Of a stretch of DNA of 64,000 nucleotides, positions 25,400 to 34,163 are shown one piece after another. Where the stretch lies: the NCBI RefSeq assembly GCF_030063415.1, contig NZ_JASITA010000010.1:148366-212365 (forward strand), written 5' to 3'. Positions within the stretch are counted from its first letter, which is position 1. Each line of letters starts with the position of its first letter. The position numbers were made by a program, and so were the translations under genes. This DNA comes from Streptomyces sp. H27-C3 (GTDB lineage: Bacteria > Actinomycetota > Actinomycetes > Streptomycetales > Streptomycetaceae). The notes beneath the pieces are model-generated. The model was not told the DNA's origin, did not search any database, and saw nothing but the letters and a program-made list of their open reading frames with translations.

Positions 25400-25409
25400 G
25401 TATCGATAC
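25400..25409. promoter_or_regulatory. Short palindrome at the SDR start
   Basis: GTATCGATAC is a perfect 10-bp palindrome located five bases upstream of the SDR start codon. Its position would let a bound protein block transcription or translation initiation. This is weak evidence on its own. Confidence 0.25.
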
Positions 25410-25469
25410 CGCTATCCGGCCGAATGTTGAATGCTCCTGCCGAATCGTCCGCAATCGCCGCGCGCGCCA

Positions 25470-25498
25470 TTGACAGTCTGTCAGGGGCCTGATGGATT
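25470..25498 (+). promoter_or_regulatory. Promoter with palindromic operator for the hexosaminidase gene
   Basis: TTGACA (25470-25475) and TGGATT (25493-25498) are spaced by 17 bp. The -35 hexamer is embedded in TGACAGTCTGTCA (25471-25483), a perfect 13-bp palindrome. A repressor bound there would exclude RNA polymerase. It does not match the DasR site of Streptomyces. Confidence 0.5.
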
Positions 25499-25558
25499 CT
25501 GTGACGTTGTGATGCGCGAATGACCACGGTGCTCAATGGGATCCCTGGAGGACGTGTG

Positions 25559-28225
25559 ATGCTCCGCCGGCGCCGACTCGCCACGCTCGCCACCGCTCTT
25601 TCCCTCGTACTCGGTGTTCCGACGGTCTCGGCGGTCGCCGACCCACCGGACGACAACGACCGAAGATCCACCTCTGTCATCACCCCGACCCCGCAGGACC
25701 GCGAGGAACGTAATGACCGGGCCACGGTCACCGCCACGGTGACCCTCGTGGCGGGCGCGCAGGCGGACGCCGCCGCGCTGGCCGTGACCCAGCAGGCGCT
25801 GCGCGACGCGGGCGCCACCAAGGTCGTGCGCGGCGATCGCCCCGTCCAGGGCAGGCTCACCGTCTACGTGGGCGGCCCCGCCGAGACCCCGCAGAGCGCG
25901 ACGGCGCTGACCGGCCTCGGCATCGCAGGGCCCACCGCGCTGCCCGCCGAGGGCTATGTCCTGGGCATCGGCGACCGCGCGATGGTCCTCGCGGGCAAGA
26001 ACGCCACCGGCACCTACTACGCGGCCCAGTCGCTGCGTCAGGTACTGCCCGAGAGCCGCCGGTCGGGCTCCAGGGTCGACGGCATCGAGGTCCGCGACTG
26101 GCCGACCACCCCGATCCGCGGCGTCATCGAGGGGTTCTACGGCATCCCGTGGACCCACGCGGCCCGTCTCGACCAGCTCGACTTCTACGGCGAGCACAAG
26201 ATGAACATCTTCGTGTACTCGCCCAAGGACGACCCGTATCTGCGTGAACAGTGGCGCGAGCCATACCCCGCCGCGCAGCTCGCGAAGATCCGCGAGCTCG
26301 TCGGCCGCTCCCGCGCCCGCCACGTGGAGTTCACCTACGCGCTCTCGCCGGGACTCTCGGCCTGCTACAGCTCCGAGGCCGACATCAAGGCGCTCACCGA
26401 CAAATTCCAGACGGTCTGGGACCTCGGCGCGCGGACCTTCGCCGTGCCGCTGGACGACATCAACCACACCGCGTGGAACTGCCAGGCGGACCGGGACAAG
26501 TGGGGGACCGGAGCCGCCGCGGCCGGCGCCGCCCAGTCGTACTTCCTGAACCGGGTGAACCGGGGCTTCATCGCCACCCACCCGGGCGCCGAGCCGCTCC
26601 AGATGGTGCCGACGGAGTACGCCAGCATCAACGCCTCGCCCTACAAGAAGGCGATCGCCGCACAGCTCGACCCGGACATCGTCGTCGAGTGGACCGGCGT
26701 CGGCGTCATCGCGCCGGTGATCACCGTGGCGCAGGCCAGGACCGCCCGGCAGGTCTTCGCGCACCCGATCCTGCTCTGGGACAACTACCCGGTGAACGAC
26801 TACGTCACCAACCGGCTGCTCCTCGGCCCGTACAACGGCCGCGAGAAGGGGATGCCCGCGGAGCTGGGCTCCGGCATCACCGCCAACCCGATGAACCAGG
26901 CGTACGCCTCCAAGATCCCGCTGATCACCGTCGCCGACTACAGCTGGAACGACGCGGCGTACGACCCGCGCCGGTCCTGGCTGACGGCGATCGACGAGTA
27001 CGCGGGCGGCGACGCGCGGACCGGGAAGGCGCTGCGGATCTTCTCCGACGTCAACTACAGCTCACGGATCCAGTCCCGGCAGGCACCCGCGCTGACCGCC
27101 GAGATCGCGCGGTTCTGGCAGTCGGGGAACGAGGGCCGGCTCGACGGCGCCCTGGCCGACCTCCAGCGGTCTCCGGACGTACTGCGTGAGCGCCTCCCCG
27201 AGCAGGAGTTCATCAACGACAGCGACCCGTGGCTCGACTCGGCCGAGGCCTGGGGCGTCGCCACGCGCTCCGCGCTGAAACTGGTCGAGACGGCCCGCGA
27301 CGGTGAGGGCGAGGCGGCGTGGAAGCTGCGGCAGCGGCTGCCCTCCCTCGTCGCGAAGGCGAAGTCCTTCGTCTACGTCGACCTCGAAGGGGACAGGATC
27401 CCGGTGACGGTCGGCGAAGGCGTGCTCGACAAGTTCGTCGAGGACGCGGCGGCCGAGCACGACCGGCTGCTCGGGGTGACCGGCCGGATCAAGGGCCTCA
27501 CCAACCTGCCCGCCTACCAGGGCAACGGCATCGACCGGATGCTCGACGGCAGCGACGCGACGTTCTTCTGGAGCAGCCGCGCCGTGGCCGTCGGCGACCA
27601 CGTCACGGTCGACCTGCGCAAGGAGCGCGAGATCGGCGACATCCGGCTCGCGATGGCCAAGCCGGGCAACGTCAACGACTATCTGCGCCAGGGAGTCCTT
27701 GAGTACTCGTCCGACGGTACCGACTGGCGGCAGCTGACGGCTGTCTCGGCCACGCCGGACGTCACCGTGACAGCCCCGGCGGGTACCATGGCCCGCTATG
27801 TGCGGGCGCGGGCCACCGCGCGCCAGACCAACTGGCTGGTCGTGCGCGAGTTCAGCGTCCAGACCCGGGACTCGGCCGTGAGCGGCGGCCCGCCCGCCGC
27901 CACCGCCAGCAGCCTGCGCGCCGCGGCCGACGGCGACGTCGAGAGCGTCTACCGGGCTGAGCGCACCCCGCAGTCGGGCGAGGCGCTCCAGGTCGACCTG
28001 GGCGGCGCGCGGACGGCGAAGTCCGTCGTCGTGCTCCAGCCCGAGGGCGCCGTCGTACGGGCCGCCGTCCAGGTGCGGGCCGCGGACGGCAGCTGGCGCA
28101 CGGTGGGACAGCTGGCGCGTGGGTACCAGGAGTTCCGGATCGGCACCGCCGCCTTCTCGGCGGTGCGCCTGCTCTGGCGTGCCGGTACGGGCGCCCCTCG
28201 GATCGCCGAGGTGGTCGTCCGCTAG
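25559..28225 (+). CDS. Secreted beta-N-acetylhexosaminidase, glycoside hydrolase family 84
   Basis: An 888-residue exported enzyme. The N terminus (MLRRRRLATLATALSLVLG, then SAVA-DPP) is a signal peptide with twin basic residues. A non-catalytic N-terminal alpha/beta domain leads to the barrel opening GVIEGFYGIPW and the catalytic neighbouring aspartates in PLDDIN, the hallmark of family 84. Two C-terminal F5/8-type or galactose-binding-like modules follow (around YQGNGIDRMLDGSDATFFWS and the last 120 residues). It hydrolyses terminal beta-GlcNAc, probably from glycoproteins or hyaluronan-like polymers. GGAGG lies seven bases before ATG 25559. Confidence 0.93.
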   Translation: MLRRRRLATLATALSLVLGVPTVSAVADPPDDNDRRSTSVITPTPQDREERNDRATVTATVTLVAGAQADAAALAVTQQALRDAGATKVVRGDRPVQGRLTVYVGGPAETPQSATALTGLGIAGPTALPAEGYVLGIGDRAMVLAGKNATGTYYAAQSLRQVLPESRRSGSRVDGIEVRDWPTTPIRGVIEGFYGIPWTHAARLDQLDFYGEHKMNIFVYSPKDDPYLREQWREPYPAAQLAKIRELVGRSRARHVEFTYALSPGLSACYSSEADIKALTDKFQTVWDLGARTFAVPLDDINHTAWNCQADRDKWGTGAAAAGAAQSYFLNRVNRGFIATHPGAEPLQMVPTEYASINASPYKKAIAAQLDPDIVVEWTGVGVIAPVITVAQARTARQVFAHPILLWDNYPVNDYVTNRLLLGPYNGREKGMPAELGSGITANPMNQAYASKIPLITVADYSWNDAAYDPRRSWLTAIDEYAGGDARTGKALRIFSDVNYSSRIQSRQAPALTAEIARFWQSGNEGRLDGALADLQRSPDVLRERLPEQEFINDSDPWLDSAEAWGVATRSALKLVETARDGEGEAAWKLRQRLPSLVAKAKSFVYVDLEGDRIPVTVGEGVLDKFVEDAAAEHDRLLGVTGRIKGLTNLPAYQGNGIDRMLDGSDATFFWSSRAVAVGDHVTVDLRKEREIGDIRLAMAKPGNVNDYLRQGVLEYSSDGTDWRQLTAVSATPDVTVTAPAGTMARYVRARATARQTNWLVVREFSVQTRDSAVSGGPPAATASSLRAAADGDVESVYRAERTPQSGEALQVDLGGARTAKSVVVLQPEGAVVRAAVQVRAADGSWRTVGQLARGYQEFRIGTAAFSAVRLLWRAGTGAPRIAEVVVR

Positions 28226-28240
28226 CCGGGAAGTGTCCGT

Positions 28241-28275
28241 GTGCGGCCACCGGGCGAACCGCCCGGTGGCCGCAC
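28241..28275 (+). terminator. Strong hairpin terminator
   Basis: A 15-bp perfect stem (GTGCGGCCACCGGGC at 28241-28255 and its complement at 28261-28275) with a 5-nt loop lies 15 bp after the hexosaminidase stop. Confidence 0.85.
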
Positions 28276-28316
28276 CGCGTCCGCACCTCCCGCGCGGGCG
28301 TTCCCGCTCTCCCGGA

Positions 28317-28345
28317 TTGACAAATCGCCTTGCCGATCCTGCAAT
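28317..28345 (+). promoter_or_regulatory. Promoter for a probably leaderless regulator transcript
   Basis: TTGACA (28317-28322) and TGCAAT (28340-28345) are 17 bp apart. The start codon ATG 28352 lies where transcription would begin and no ribosome site exists, so the mRNA is probably leaderless. Confidence 0.5.
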
Positions 28346-28351
28346 GTCGGC

Positions 28352-28969
28352 ATGGTGACGAGCATGGGCAATGGCACGGGCGATGAGAGCGGGAGCGAGC
28401 TGGACGACGTACTGAACGGGGTGGGCCCCCGGCTCCGCACATTGCGCAAGGGCCGCGGATCCACGCTGGCCGCGCTCGCCGAGGCGACCGGGATCTCCGT
28501 GAGCACTCTGTCCCGGCTGGAATCGGGCGGGCGGCGGCCGAGCCTTGAGCTGCTGCTGCCCATTGCCCGCGCGCACCAGGTGCCGCTGGACGAACTGGTG
28601 GGCGCGCCCCCGGTGGGGGACCCGCGGGTGCGGGAGAAGAAGCCCATCGAGCGGTACGGGCAGACTTTTTTCCCGCTCACCCAGCAGCCCGGCGGCCTGC
28701 AGGCCTTCAAGGTGATCGCCAGGCAGATGGACTACGCCCCGGAGCCCCGTACACACGAGGGCTACGAGTGGCTGTACGTCCTGTCGGGCAGGCTGCGTCT
28801 GGTGCTCGGGCCGCACGATCTGGAGATCGGGCCCGGCGAGGCGGCGGAGTTCGACACCCGGGTCCCGCACTGGTTCGGGCCCGCGACCAAGGCGCCCGTT
28901 GAATTCCTGAGCCTCTTCGGGCCGCAGGGGGAGCGCATGCACGTACGGGCCAAGCCGAAGAAGGACTGA
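28352..28969 (+). CDS. XRE-family regulator with cupin sensor domain
   Basis: A 205-residue two-domain regulator. The N-terminal helix-turn-helix covers about residues 25-80 (LAALAEATGISVSTLSRLESG). A C-terminal cupin (HEGYEWLYVLSGRLRLVLG, then PGEAAEFDTRVPHWFG) at about 125-195 would bind a small ligand or metal. Such proteins often repress neighbouring metabolic or efflux genes. The 126-bp gap to the quinone reductase gene suggests control of that acyl-CoA operon is possible. The ATG at 28364 is an alternative start. Confidence 0.87.
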   Translation: MVTSMGNGTGDESGSELDDVLNGVGPRLRTLRKGRGSTLAALAEATGISVSTLSRLESGGRRPSLELLLPIARAHQVPLDELVGAPPVGDPRVREKKPIERYGQTFFPLTQQPGGLQAFKVIARQMDYAPEPRTHEGYEWLYVLSGRLRLVLGPHDLEIGPGEAAEFDTRVPHWFGPATKAPVEFLSLFGPQGERMHVRAKPKKD

Positions 28970-29095
28970 GCAGGCCGGCGGGGGCGCGGAGGGGCCGGAG
29001 TCGGGCCGATGGGGGCGAAACTGTTCCCTTGGGGCAAGCGACCGCTTAGTATGCTCCGAGCGCGGTACTGCCTACGGTGTTGTGGAGGATCTCGG

Positions 29096-30088
29096 ATGCG
29101 GGCATGGCGAGTGCACGAGAACGGTGAGCCGGGCAAGGTGATGAGGCTCGAAGAGGTCGCGAAGCCGGTGCCGGGCGAGGGGCAGCTCCTGCTCAGGGTC
29201 CTTGCCGCGAACATCAACTTCCCCGACGCCCTGCTCTGCCGGGGCCAGTACCAGGTGCGTCCGCCGCTGCCCTTCACTCCGGGCGTCGAGGTCTGCGGCG
29301 AGACCGAGGACGGTCGCCGTCTCATCGCGACCCCGGCGCTGCCGCACGGCGGATTCGCCGAGTACGTCACCGCGGACGCGGCCACCGTGCTGCCCGCGCC
29401 CGATTCGCTGGACGACGCCGAGGCCGCGGCCCTGCACATCGGCTACCAGACCGGCTGGTTCGGCCTGCACCGCAGGGCGCACATCCAGGCGGGGGAAACC
29501 CTGTTGGTGCACGCGGCGGCGGGCGGCGTCGGCAGCGCCGCCGTACAGCTCGGCAAGGCGGCGGGCGCCACCGTCATCGGTGTCGTCGGCGGCCCGGACA
29601 AGGCCCGCACCGCCCGCGACCTTGGCTGCGACCTCGTCATCGACCGGCGGAGCGAGGACATCGTCGCCAAGGTCAAGGAGGCCACCGGCGGCCGTGGCGC
29701 GGACATCGTCTACGACCCGGTCGGCGGCGACGCCTACGCCAAGTCCGTCAAGTGCGTCGCCTTCGAGGGCCGCATCGTGATCGTCGGATTCGCGAGCGGG
29801 GAAATCCCCTCGCCCGGCCTCAACCACGCTCTCGTCAAGAACTACTCGATCGTCGGCCTGCACTGGGGCCTGTACAACACCAAGGGCCCGGCCGCGATCC
29901 CCGCCTGCCACCAAGAGCTGACGAGGCTGGCCGCCGAGGGCGCGATCAAGCCGCTCGTCAGCGAGCGCGTCGCGATGAAGCACGCCGCGGACGCCGTGCA
30001 GCGCGTCGCGGACGGCATGACCACCGGACGCGTGGTCGTCGTACCCGACGCCGCACCCACCGCCGTACCCGACGGAGAGAGCCGATGA
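29096..30088 (+). CDS. NADPH:quinone oxidoreductase family protein (zinc-free MDR)
   Basis: A 330-residue medium-chain reductase. GETLLVHAAAGGVGSAAVQLGKAAGA near residues 138-163 is the NADPH-binding fold, and the zinc ligands of alcohol dehydrogenases are absent. It begins at ATG 29096 behind GGAGG; TAGTAT at 29047-29052 may be the -10. Its stop overlaps the start of the first acyl-CoA dehydrogenase (ATGA), so the three genes form one coupled operon. It probably reduces an enone or enoyl-type intermediate produced by the dehydrogenases. Confidence 0.87.
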   Translation: MRAWRVHENGEPGKVMRLEEVAKPVPGEGQLLLRVLAANINFPDALLCRGQYQVRPPLPFTPGVEVCGETEDGRRLIATPALPHGGFAEYVTADAATVLPAPDSLDDAEAAALHIGYQTGWFGLHRRAHIQAGETLLVHAAAGGVGSAAVQLGKAAGATVIGVVGGPDKARTARDLGCDLVIDRRSEDIVAKVKEATGGRGADIVYDPVGGDAYAKSVKCVAFEGRIVIVGFASGEIPSPGLNHALVKNYSIVGLHWGLYNTKGPAAIPACHQELTRLAAEGAIKPLVSERVAMKHAADAVQRVADGMTTGRVVVVPDAAPTAVPDGESR

Positions 30089-31266
30089 CCGACGTCGCTG
30101 AAGTGCGCGTCCTCACCAGGGAGTTGCTGGCGGCCAATCCGCCCGCGACCACAGCGCCCACGGACTTCCTCAAGGCCCGCTTCGACGCCGGGCTGGCCTG
30201 GGTGCACTACCCCGTCGGCCTCGGCGGGCTCGACGCGCCGCGCTCCCTGCAGGCCGTCGTCGACGAGGAACTGACTGCCGCCGACGCGCCCGACAACGAC
30301 CCGAGGCGCATCGGTATCGGTCTCGGCATGGCCGCGCCGACCATCCTGCGCTTCGGCACCGACGAACAGAAGCGGAGCCTGCTGCGGCCGCTGTGGGTCG
30401 GCGAAGAGGTCTGGTGCCAGCTGTTCAGCGAACCGGGCGCCGGATCCGACCTGGCCGCGCTCGGCACCCGCGCGGTGCGCGACGGCGACTCCTGGGTGGT
30501 GAACGGGCAGAAGGTCTGGACATCCAGCGCTCATGTGGCCCGCTGGGCGATCCTCATCGCCCGCACCGACCCGGACCTGCCCAAGCACCAGGGCATCACG
30601 TACTTCGTCTGCGACATGACCGATCCGGGCGTCGAGGTGCGACCGCTGCGCCAGATCACCGGCGAGGCCGAGTTCAACGAGGTCTTCCTCACCGATGTGC
30701 GCATCCCCGACAGCCGAAGGCTCGGCGCGGTCGGCGAGGGCTGGAAGGTCGCGCAGACCACCCTCATGAACGAGCGCGTCTCGATCGGCGGCTCCCGCAC
30801 CCCGCGCGAGGGCGGCATGATCGGCCCCATCGCGCGGACCTGGCGCGAGCGGCCCGAACTGCGCACCCACGACCTGCACCAGCGGCTGCTCGACCTGTGG
30901 ATCGACGCCGAGGTCGCCCGCCTCGCGGGCGAGCGCCTGCGTCAGCAGCTGGTGGCGGGACAGCCGGGCCCCGAGGGCTCCGGCATGAAGCTCGCCTTCG
31001 CCCGGCTCAACCAGGAGATCAGTGGCCTGGAGGTCGAACTGCGCGGCGAGGAAGGCCTGTTGTACGACGACTGGACGATGCGCCGACCCGAGCTTGTCGA
31101 CTTCACCGGGCGCGACGCCGGATACCGCTATCTGCGGTCCAAGGGCAACAGCATCGAGGGCGGTACGAGCGAGGTGCTCCTCAACATCGTCGCGGAGCGC
31201 GTTCTCGGTCTGCCCTCCGAGCCGCGCAGCGACAAGGACATCGCCTGGAAGGATCTCGCCCGATGA
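30085..31266 (+). CDS. Acyl-CoA dehydrogenase, subunit 1 of a pair
   Basis: A 393-residue FAD enzyme. It has WCQLFSEPGAGSDLA, the FAD/substrate loop, and the C-terminal SIEGGTSEVLLNIVAERVLGLP. The conserved catalytic Glu position is hard to place by eye. It is translationally coupled on both sides (ATGA overlaps). Two different acyl-CoA dehydrogenases encoded together are, in known actinobacterial steroid and side-chain catabolism, often obligate heterotetramers. Confidence 0.88.
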   Translation: MTDVAEVRVLTRELLAANPPATTAPTDFLKARFDAGLAWVHYPVGLGGLDAPRSLQAVVDEELTAADAPDNDPRRIGIGLGMAAPTILRFGTDEQKRSLLRPLWVGEEVWCQLFSEPGAGSDLAALGTRAVRDGDSWVVNGQKVWTSSAHVARWAILIARTDPDLPKHQGITYFVCDMTDPGVEVRPLRQITGEAEFNEVFLTDVRIPDSRRLGAVGEGWKVAQTTLMNERVSIGGSRTPREGGMIGPIARTWRERPELRTHDLHQRLLDLWIDAEVARLAGERLRQQLVAGQPGPEGSGMKLAFARLNQEISGLEVELRGEEGLLYDDWTMRRPELVDFTGRDAGYRYLRSKGNSIEGGTSEVLLNIVAERVLGLPSEPRSDKDIAWKDLAR

Positions 31267-32405
31267 CGGAGCCGACGACACAGACCACGGACGCGGCGGC
31301 CCCGGCCGACCTGCTGTACTCCGAGGCGGAGGACGACCTGCGGGCGGCCGTACGGTCCCTGCTCGCCGACCGCTGCGACGCCCCGACCGTGCTGACCCGC
31401 GCCGAGTCGGACACCCCGTACGACCCGCAGCTGTGGGCCTCGCTCACCACGGATATGGGCCTGGCCGGGCTGCTCGTGCCCGAGAAGCTGGGCGGCCAGG
31501 GCGCCACGCACCGCGAGGCCGCGGTGGTGCTGGAGGAGCTGGGGCGCAGCGTCGCCCCGGCCCCTTACCTCACCAGCGGCGTCGTCGCCGCAGAGACGCT
31601 GCTGGCCTGTGACACGCAGGACGGCGCGGTGGCCGAGCTGCTCGTTCCGCTCGCCAACGGCCGGGCCGTCGTCGTGCTCGCCGCCCCGCTGGCCGCCTCG
31701 GCGGACACCGCGCTGTCCGGTGCGGTGCGGGCCGACGCCGACGGGGCGCTGAGCGGGCGCGTCACCGGCGTAGCTGACGCGGCCGCCGCCACCGTGCTGC
31801 TCGTGCCGGCCCAGGACGGGCTGTACGCGGTGGCGGCCGGGGCGGCCGGCGTGACCGTCGAGTCCCTGACGCCACTCGACCTGACCCGCCCGCTCGCCAT
31901 CGTCACCTTCGACGGGGCAGCCGGTAAGCGGCTCGCGGACTCGGCCGCGGAGCCGGTGCGGCGCGGCCTGCTCGCCGGGGCTGGACTGCTCGCCTCCGAG
32001 CAGCTGGGCCTCGCCGAATGGTGCCTGGAGGAGGTCGTGCGCTACACCCGCGACCGCAAGCAGTTCAACCGGCCCGTCGGTTCGTTCCAGGCGCTCAAGC
32101 ACCGCATGGCGCAGCTGTGGCTGGAGGTCGTCTCGGCGCGGGCGGCCGCCCGCAACGCGGCCGACGCCCTGGCCACCGGCAGCGCGGACGTGCAGGTCGC
32201 GGTGGCCGTCGCGCAGGTGTACTGCTCCCGGGTCGCGGTGCACGCGGCCGAGGAGTGCGTACAGCTGCACGGCGGTATCGGGATGACCTGGGAGCACCCC
32301 GCGCACCTGTACCTCAAGCGCGCCAAGTCCGACTCGATCGCGCTGGGCGCACCGGGCCGGCACAAGGAAACCCTGGCGGAGCTGATGGATCTGCGCGCAC
32401 CGTAG
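31263..32405 (+). CDS. Acyl-CoA dehydrogenase, subunit 2 of a pair
   Basis: A 380-residue partner that shares the fold but is divergent in sequence. The N-terminal half is low in conserved FAD residues (Ala-rich AAPLAASADTALSGAVR). The C-terminal half is well conserved (YTRDRKQFNRPVGSFQALKH, CVQLHGGIGMTWEHPAHLYLKRA). This asymmetry is typical of the heteromeric FadE pairs. It starts at ATG 31263, overlapping the previous stop. A terminator follows at 32422. Confidence 0.88.
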   Translation: MTEPTTQTTDAAAPADLLYSEAEDDLRAAVRSLLADRCDAPTVLTRAESDTPYDPQLWASLTTDMGLAGLLVPEKLGGQGATHREAAVVLEELGRSVAPAPYLTSGVVAAETLLACDTQDGAVAELLVPLANGRAVVVLAAPLAASADTALSGAVRADADGALSGRVTGVADAAAATVLLVPAQDGLYAVAAGAAGVTVESLTPLDLTRPLAIVTFDGAAGKRLADSAAEPVRRGLLAGAGLLASEQLGLAEWCLEEVVRYTRDRKQFNRPVGSFQALKHRMAQLWLEVVSARAAARNAADALATGSADVQVAVAVAQVYCSRVAVHAAEECVQLHGGIGMTWEHPAHLYLKRAKSDSIALGAPGRHKETLAELMDLRAP

Positions 32406-32421
32406 GGGAGTTCGGGAACGG

Positions 32422-32457
32422 GGGCGCGGCACGGGCTCGTGGGGTGCTGCCGCGCCC
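32422..32457 (+). terminator. Hairpin terminator after the acyl-CoA operon
   Basis: GGGCGCGGCA (32422-32431) and TGCCGCGCCC (32448-32457) form a perfect 10-bp stem with a 16-nt loop. Confidence 0.65.
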
Positions 32458-32515
32458 GCCGCACCCTCCGCCCGGGTACTGCCCTCAGACCCACTGCACC
32501 CTTACATGCTGTTTA

Positions 32516-32534
32516 ATTGCGCATACATCGCAAT
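32516..32534. promoter_or_regulatory. Nur-box-like palindrome upstream of the nik cluster
   Basis: ATTGCGCATACATCGCAAT is a 19-bp palindrome. The published Nur box of S. coelicolor is described as TTGCAA-N5-TTGCAA; here TTGCGC-N5-TCGCAA keeps both TTGC/GCAA halves and the five-base spacer. It lies in an A/T-rich segment 33 bp before the binding-protein start. Nur represses nickel uptake genes when nickel is plentiful. Confidence 0.6.
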
Positions 32535-32567
32535 AACAGTGGATCTTCAATAAGGGATGTGCAGAGG

Positions 32568-34163
32568 ATGACGGCCCGATCGATACGGGTGCCCGCCGCC
32601 GCGGCCCTCGCCGCCGCGCTGAGCATCGGCGCGGCTGCCTGCTCGAACCCGGGCAGCGGCGCGGCAGGCAACGGCACGAAGGACTCCGCGGTCGTCGGCA
32701 TCGCCTACGAGCCGGACAGCCTGAGCCCGCTCCTCGGCTACGGCAAGGACGGCAACTCCAAGATATTCGACGGGCTGCTCACCTTCGACGACGAGATGCG
32801 GCTCAAGCCCGCGCTCGCCGCCGAGCTGCCGAAGGTCGGCAAGGACGGCCGGACGTACACCTACACCCTGCGCCAGGGCGTGAAGTTCAGCGACGGCAAG
32901 CCCTTCACGTCGAAGGACGTGGTCTTCACCTACATGACCATCCTCGACAAGAAGACCAACAACGCCGCCAAGACCGAGCTCGACGCGATCAAGGACGTCA
33001 AGGCCGCCGGTGACAACACCGTCGTCTTCACGCTCAAGTACCCGTACGCGCCGTTCGCCGAGCGCACCGTGCTTCCGATCGCCCCCGAGCACGTCGCGGG
33101 CAAGCAGGACGTCAACACCGGCGCCTTCACCACCAAGCCCGTCGGCACCGGACCGTACGTCCTGAGCAACTGGTCCAAGGGCGAGAAGCTCAGCTTCAAG
33201 TCGAACCCCGGCTACTGGGGCGGCGAGCCGAAGGTGAAGAAGTTCACCATGGCGATCATCAAGGACGACGACGTGCGCGCGACCCGGCTGCGCACCGGCG
33301 ACCTCGACGGCGCCATCCTGCCGCCGAACCTGGCGAAGACCTTCAAGGACGAGGCCGGCCGCAAGGCGTACGCCGCCAAGTCCTTCGACTACCGCACGGT
33401 GACCCTGCCGACGGACAACAAGGTCGCGGGCGACACCGCCGTGCGCCGCGCCCTCGACGTCGCCGTCGACCGCCAGGCCATGGTCGACCAGATCCTGGAA
33501 GGCGCGGGCAAGCCGGCCTACGGGCCGGTCCCGACCGACAGCCCGTGGTTCGCCAAGGGCACCGAGCGCAAGCACGACCTCAACGCGGCGAAGAAGATCC
33601 TCGACGAGGCGGGCTGGAAGCCCGGCAAGGACGGTATCCGGGTCAAGGGCGGAGTCAGGGCCGCCTTCCCGCTCTGGTACCTCTCCGGCGACAAGCTTCG
33701 CCAGGACCACGCCCTCGCCTACGCGTCCGACGCCAAGAAGGCCGGCGTCGACATCGGGACCCAGGCCGGCACCTGGGAGGTCATCATGCCGCGCATGAAG
33801 CAGGACGCGGTGCTCGCGGGCGGCGGCGCCCCCGGCGACCCGGACTTCGACCAGTACAGCCTGTTGCAGTCGGCGCTCGCCGGTGACGGCTTCAACAACA
33901 TGGCGCGCTACGACAACCCCGCTGTCGACAAGGCGCTCAAGGAAGGCCGCCGGAGCGGCGAGCCGGCCGAGCGCAAGGCGGCGTACGACACCGTCCAGCG
34001 TGAACTCGTGAAGAACCCCGGCTACACCTTCCTCACCCACATCGACCACCTGTACGTCGTGGACGACAAGTGGACCGGGCTCTCGACGCAGATCGAGCCG
34101 CACGACCACGGTCTGGCCTCGGGCCCCTGGTGGAACGTCGAGGACTGGACTCCGAAGAAGTGA
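32568..34163 (+). CDS. nikA: Nickel/peptide-type ABC transporter binding lipoprotein
   Basis: A 531-residue family 5 solute-binding protein. The lipobox ends SIGAAAC with the lipidated Cys near residue 25. It carries typical segments DSLSPLLGY, TYTYTLRQGVKFSDGKPFTSKDVVFTY and a C-terminal lobe. By fold it could bind peptides or a nickel chelate; the Nur-like box upstream and the five-gene layout favour nickel. The start is ATG 32568 with AAGGGA about ten bases upstream. It is the first gene of an operon through 37814. Confidence 0.75.
   Translation: MTARSIRVPAAAALAAALSIGAAACSNPGSGAAGNGTKDSAVVGIAYEPDSLSPLLGYGKDGNSKIFDGLLTFDDEMRLKPALAAELPKVGKDGRTYTYTLRQGVKFSDGKPFTSKDVVFTYMTILDKKTNNAAKTELDAIKDVKAAGDNTVVFTLKYPYAPFAERTVLPIAPEHVAGKQDVNTGAFTTKPVGTGPYVLSNWSKGEKLSFKSNPGYWGGEPKVKKFTMAIIKDDDVRATRLRTGDLDGAILPPNLAKTFKDEAGRKAYAAKSFDYRTVTLPTDNKVAGDTAVRRALDVAVDRQAMVDQILEGAGKPAYGPVPTDSPWFAKGTERKHDLNAAKKILDEAGWKPGKDGIRVKGGVRAAFPLWYLSGDKLRQDHALAYASDAKKAGVDIGTQAGTWEVIMPRMKQDAVLAGGGAPGDPDFDQYSLLQSALAGDGFNNMARYDNPAVDKALKEGRRSGEPAERKAAYDTVQRELVKNPGYTFLTHIDHLYVVDDKWTGLSTQIEPHDHGLASGPWWNVEDWTPKK

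Noticed and set aside
25471..25483. DasR site for the hexosaminidase
   Set aside because: The palindrome lacks the DasR consensus with central TCTAGA-like symmetry.
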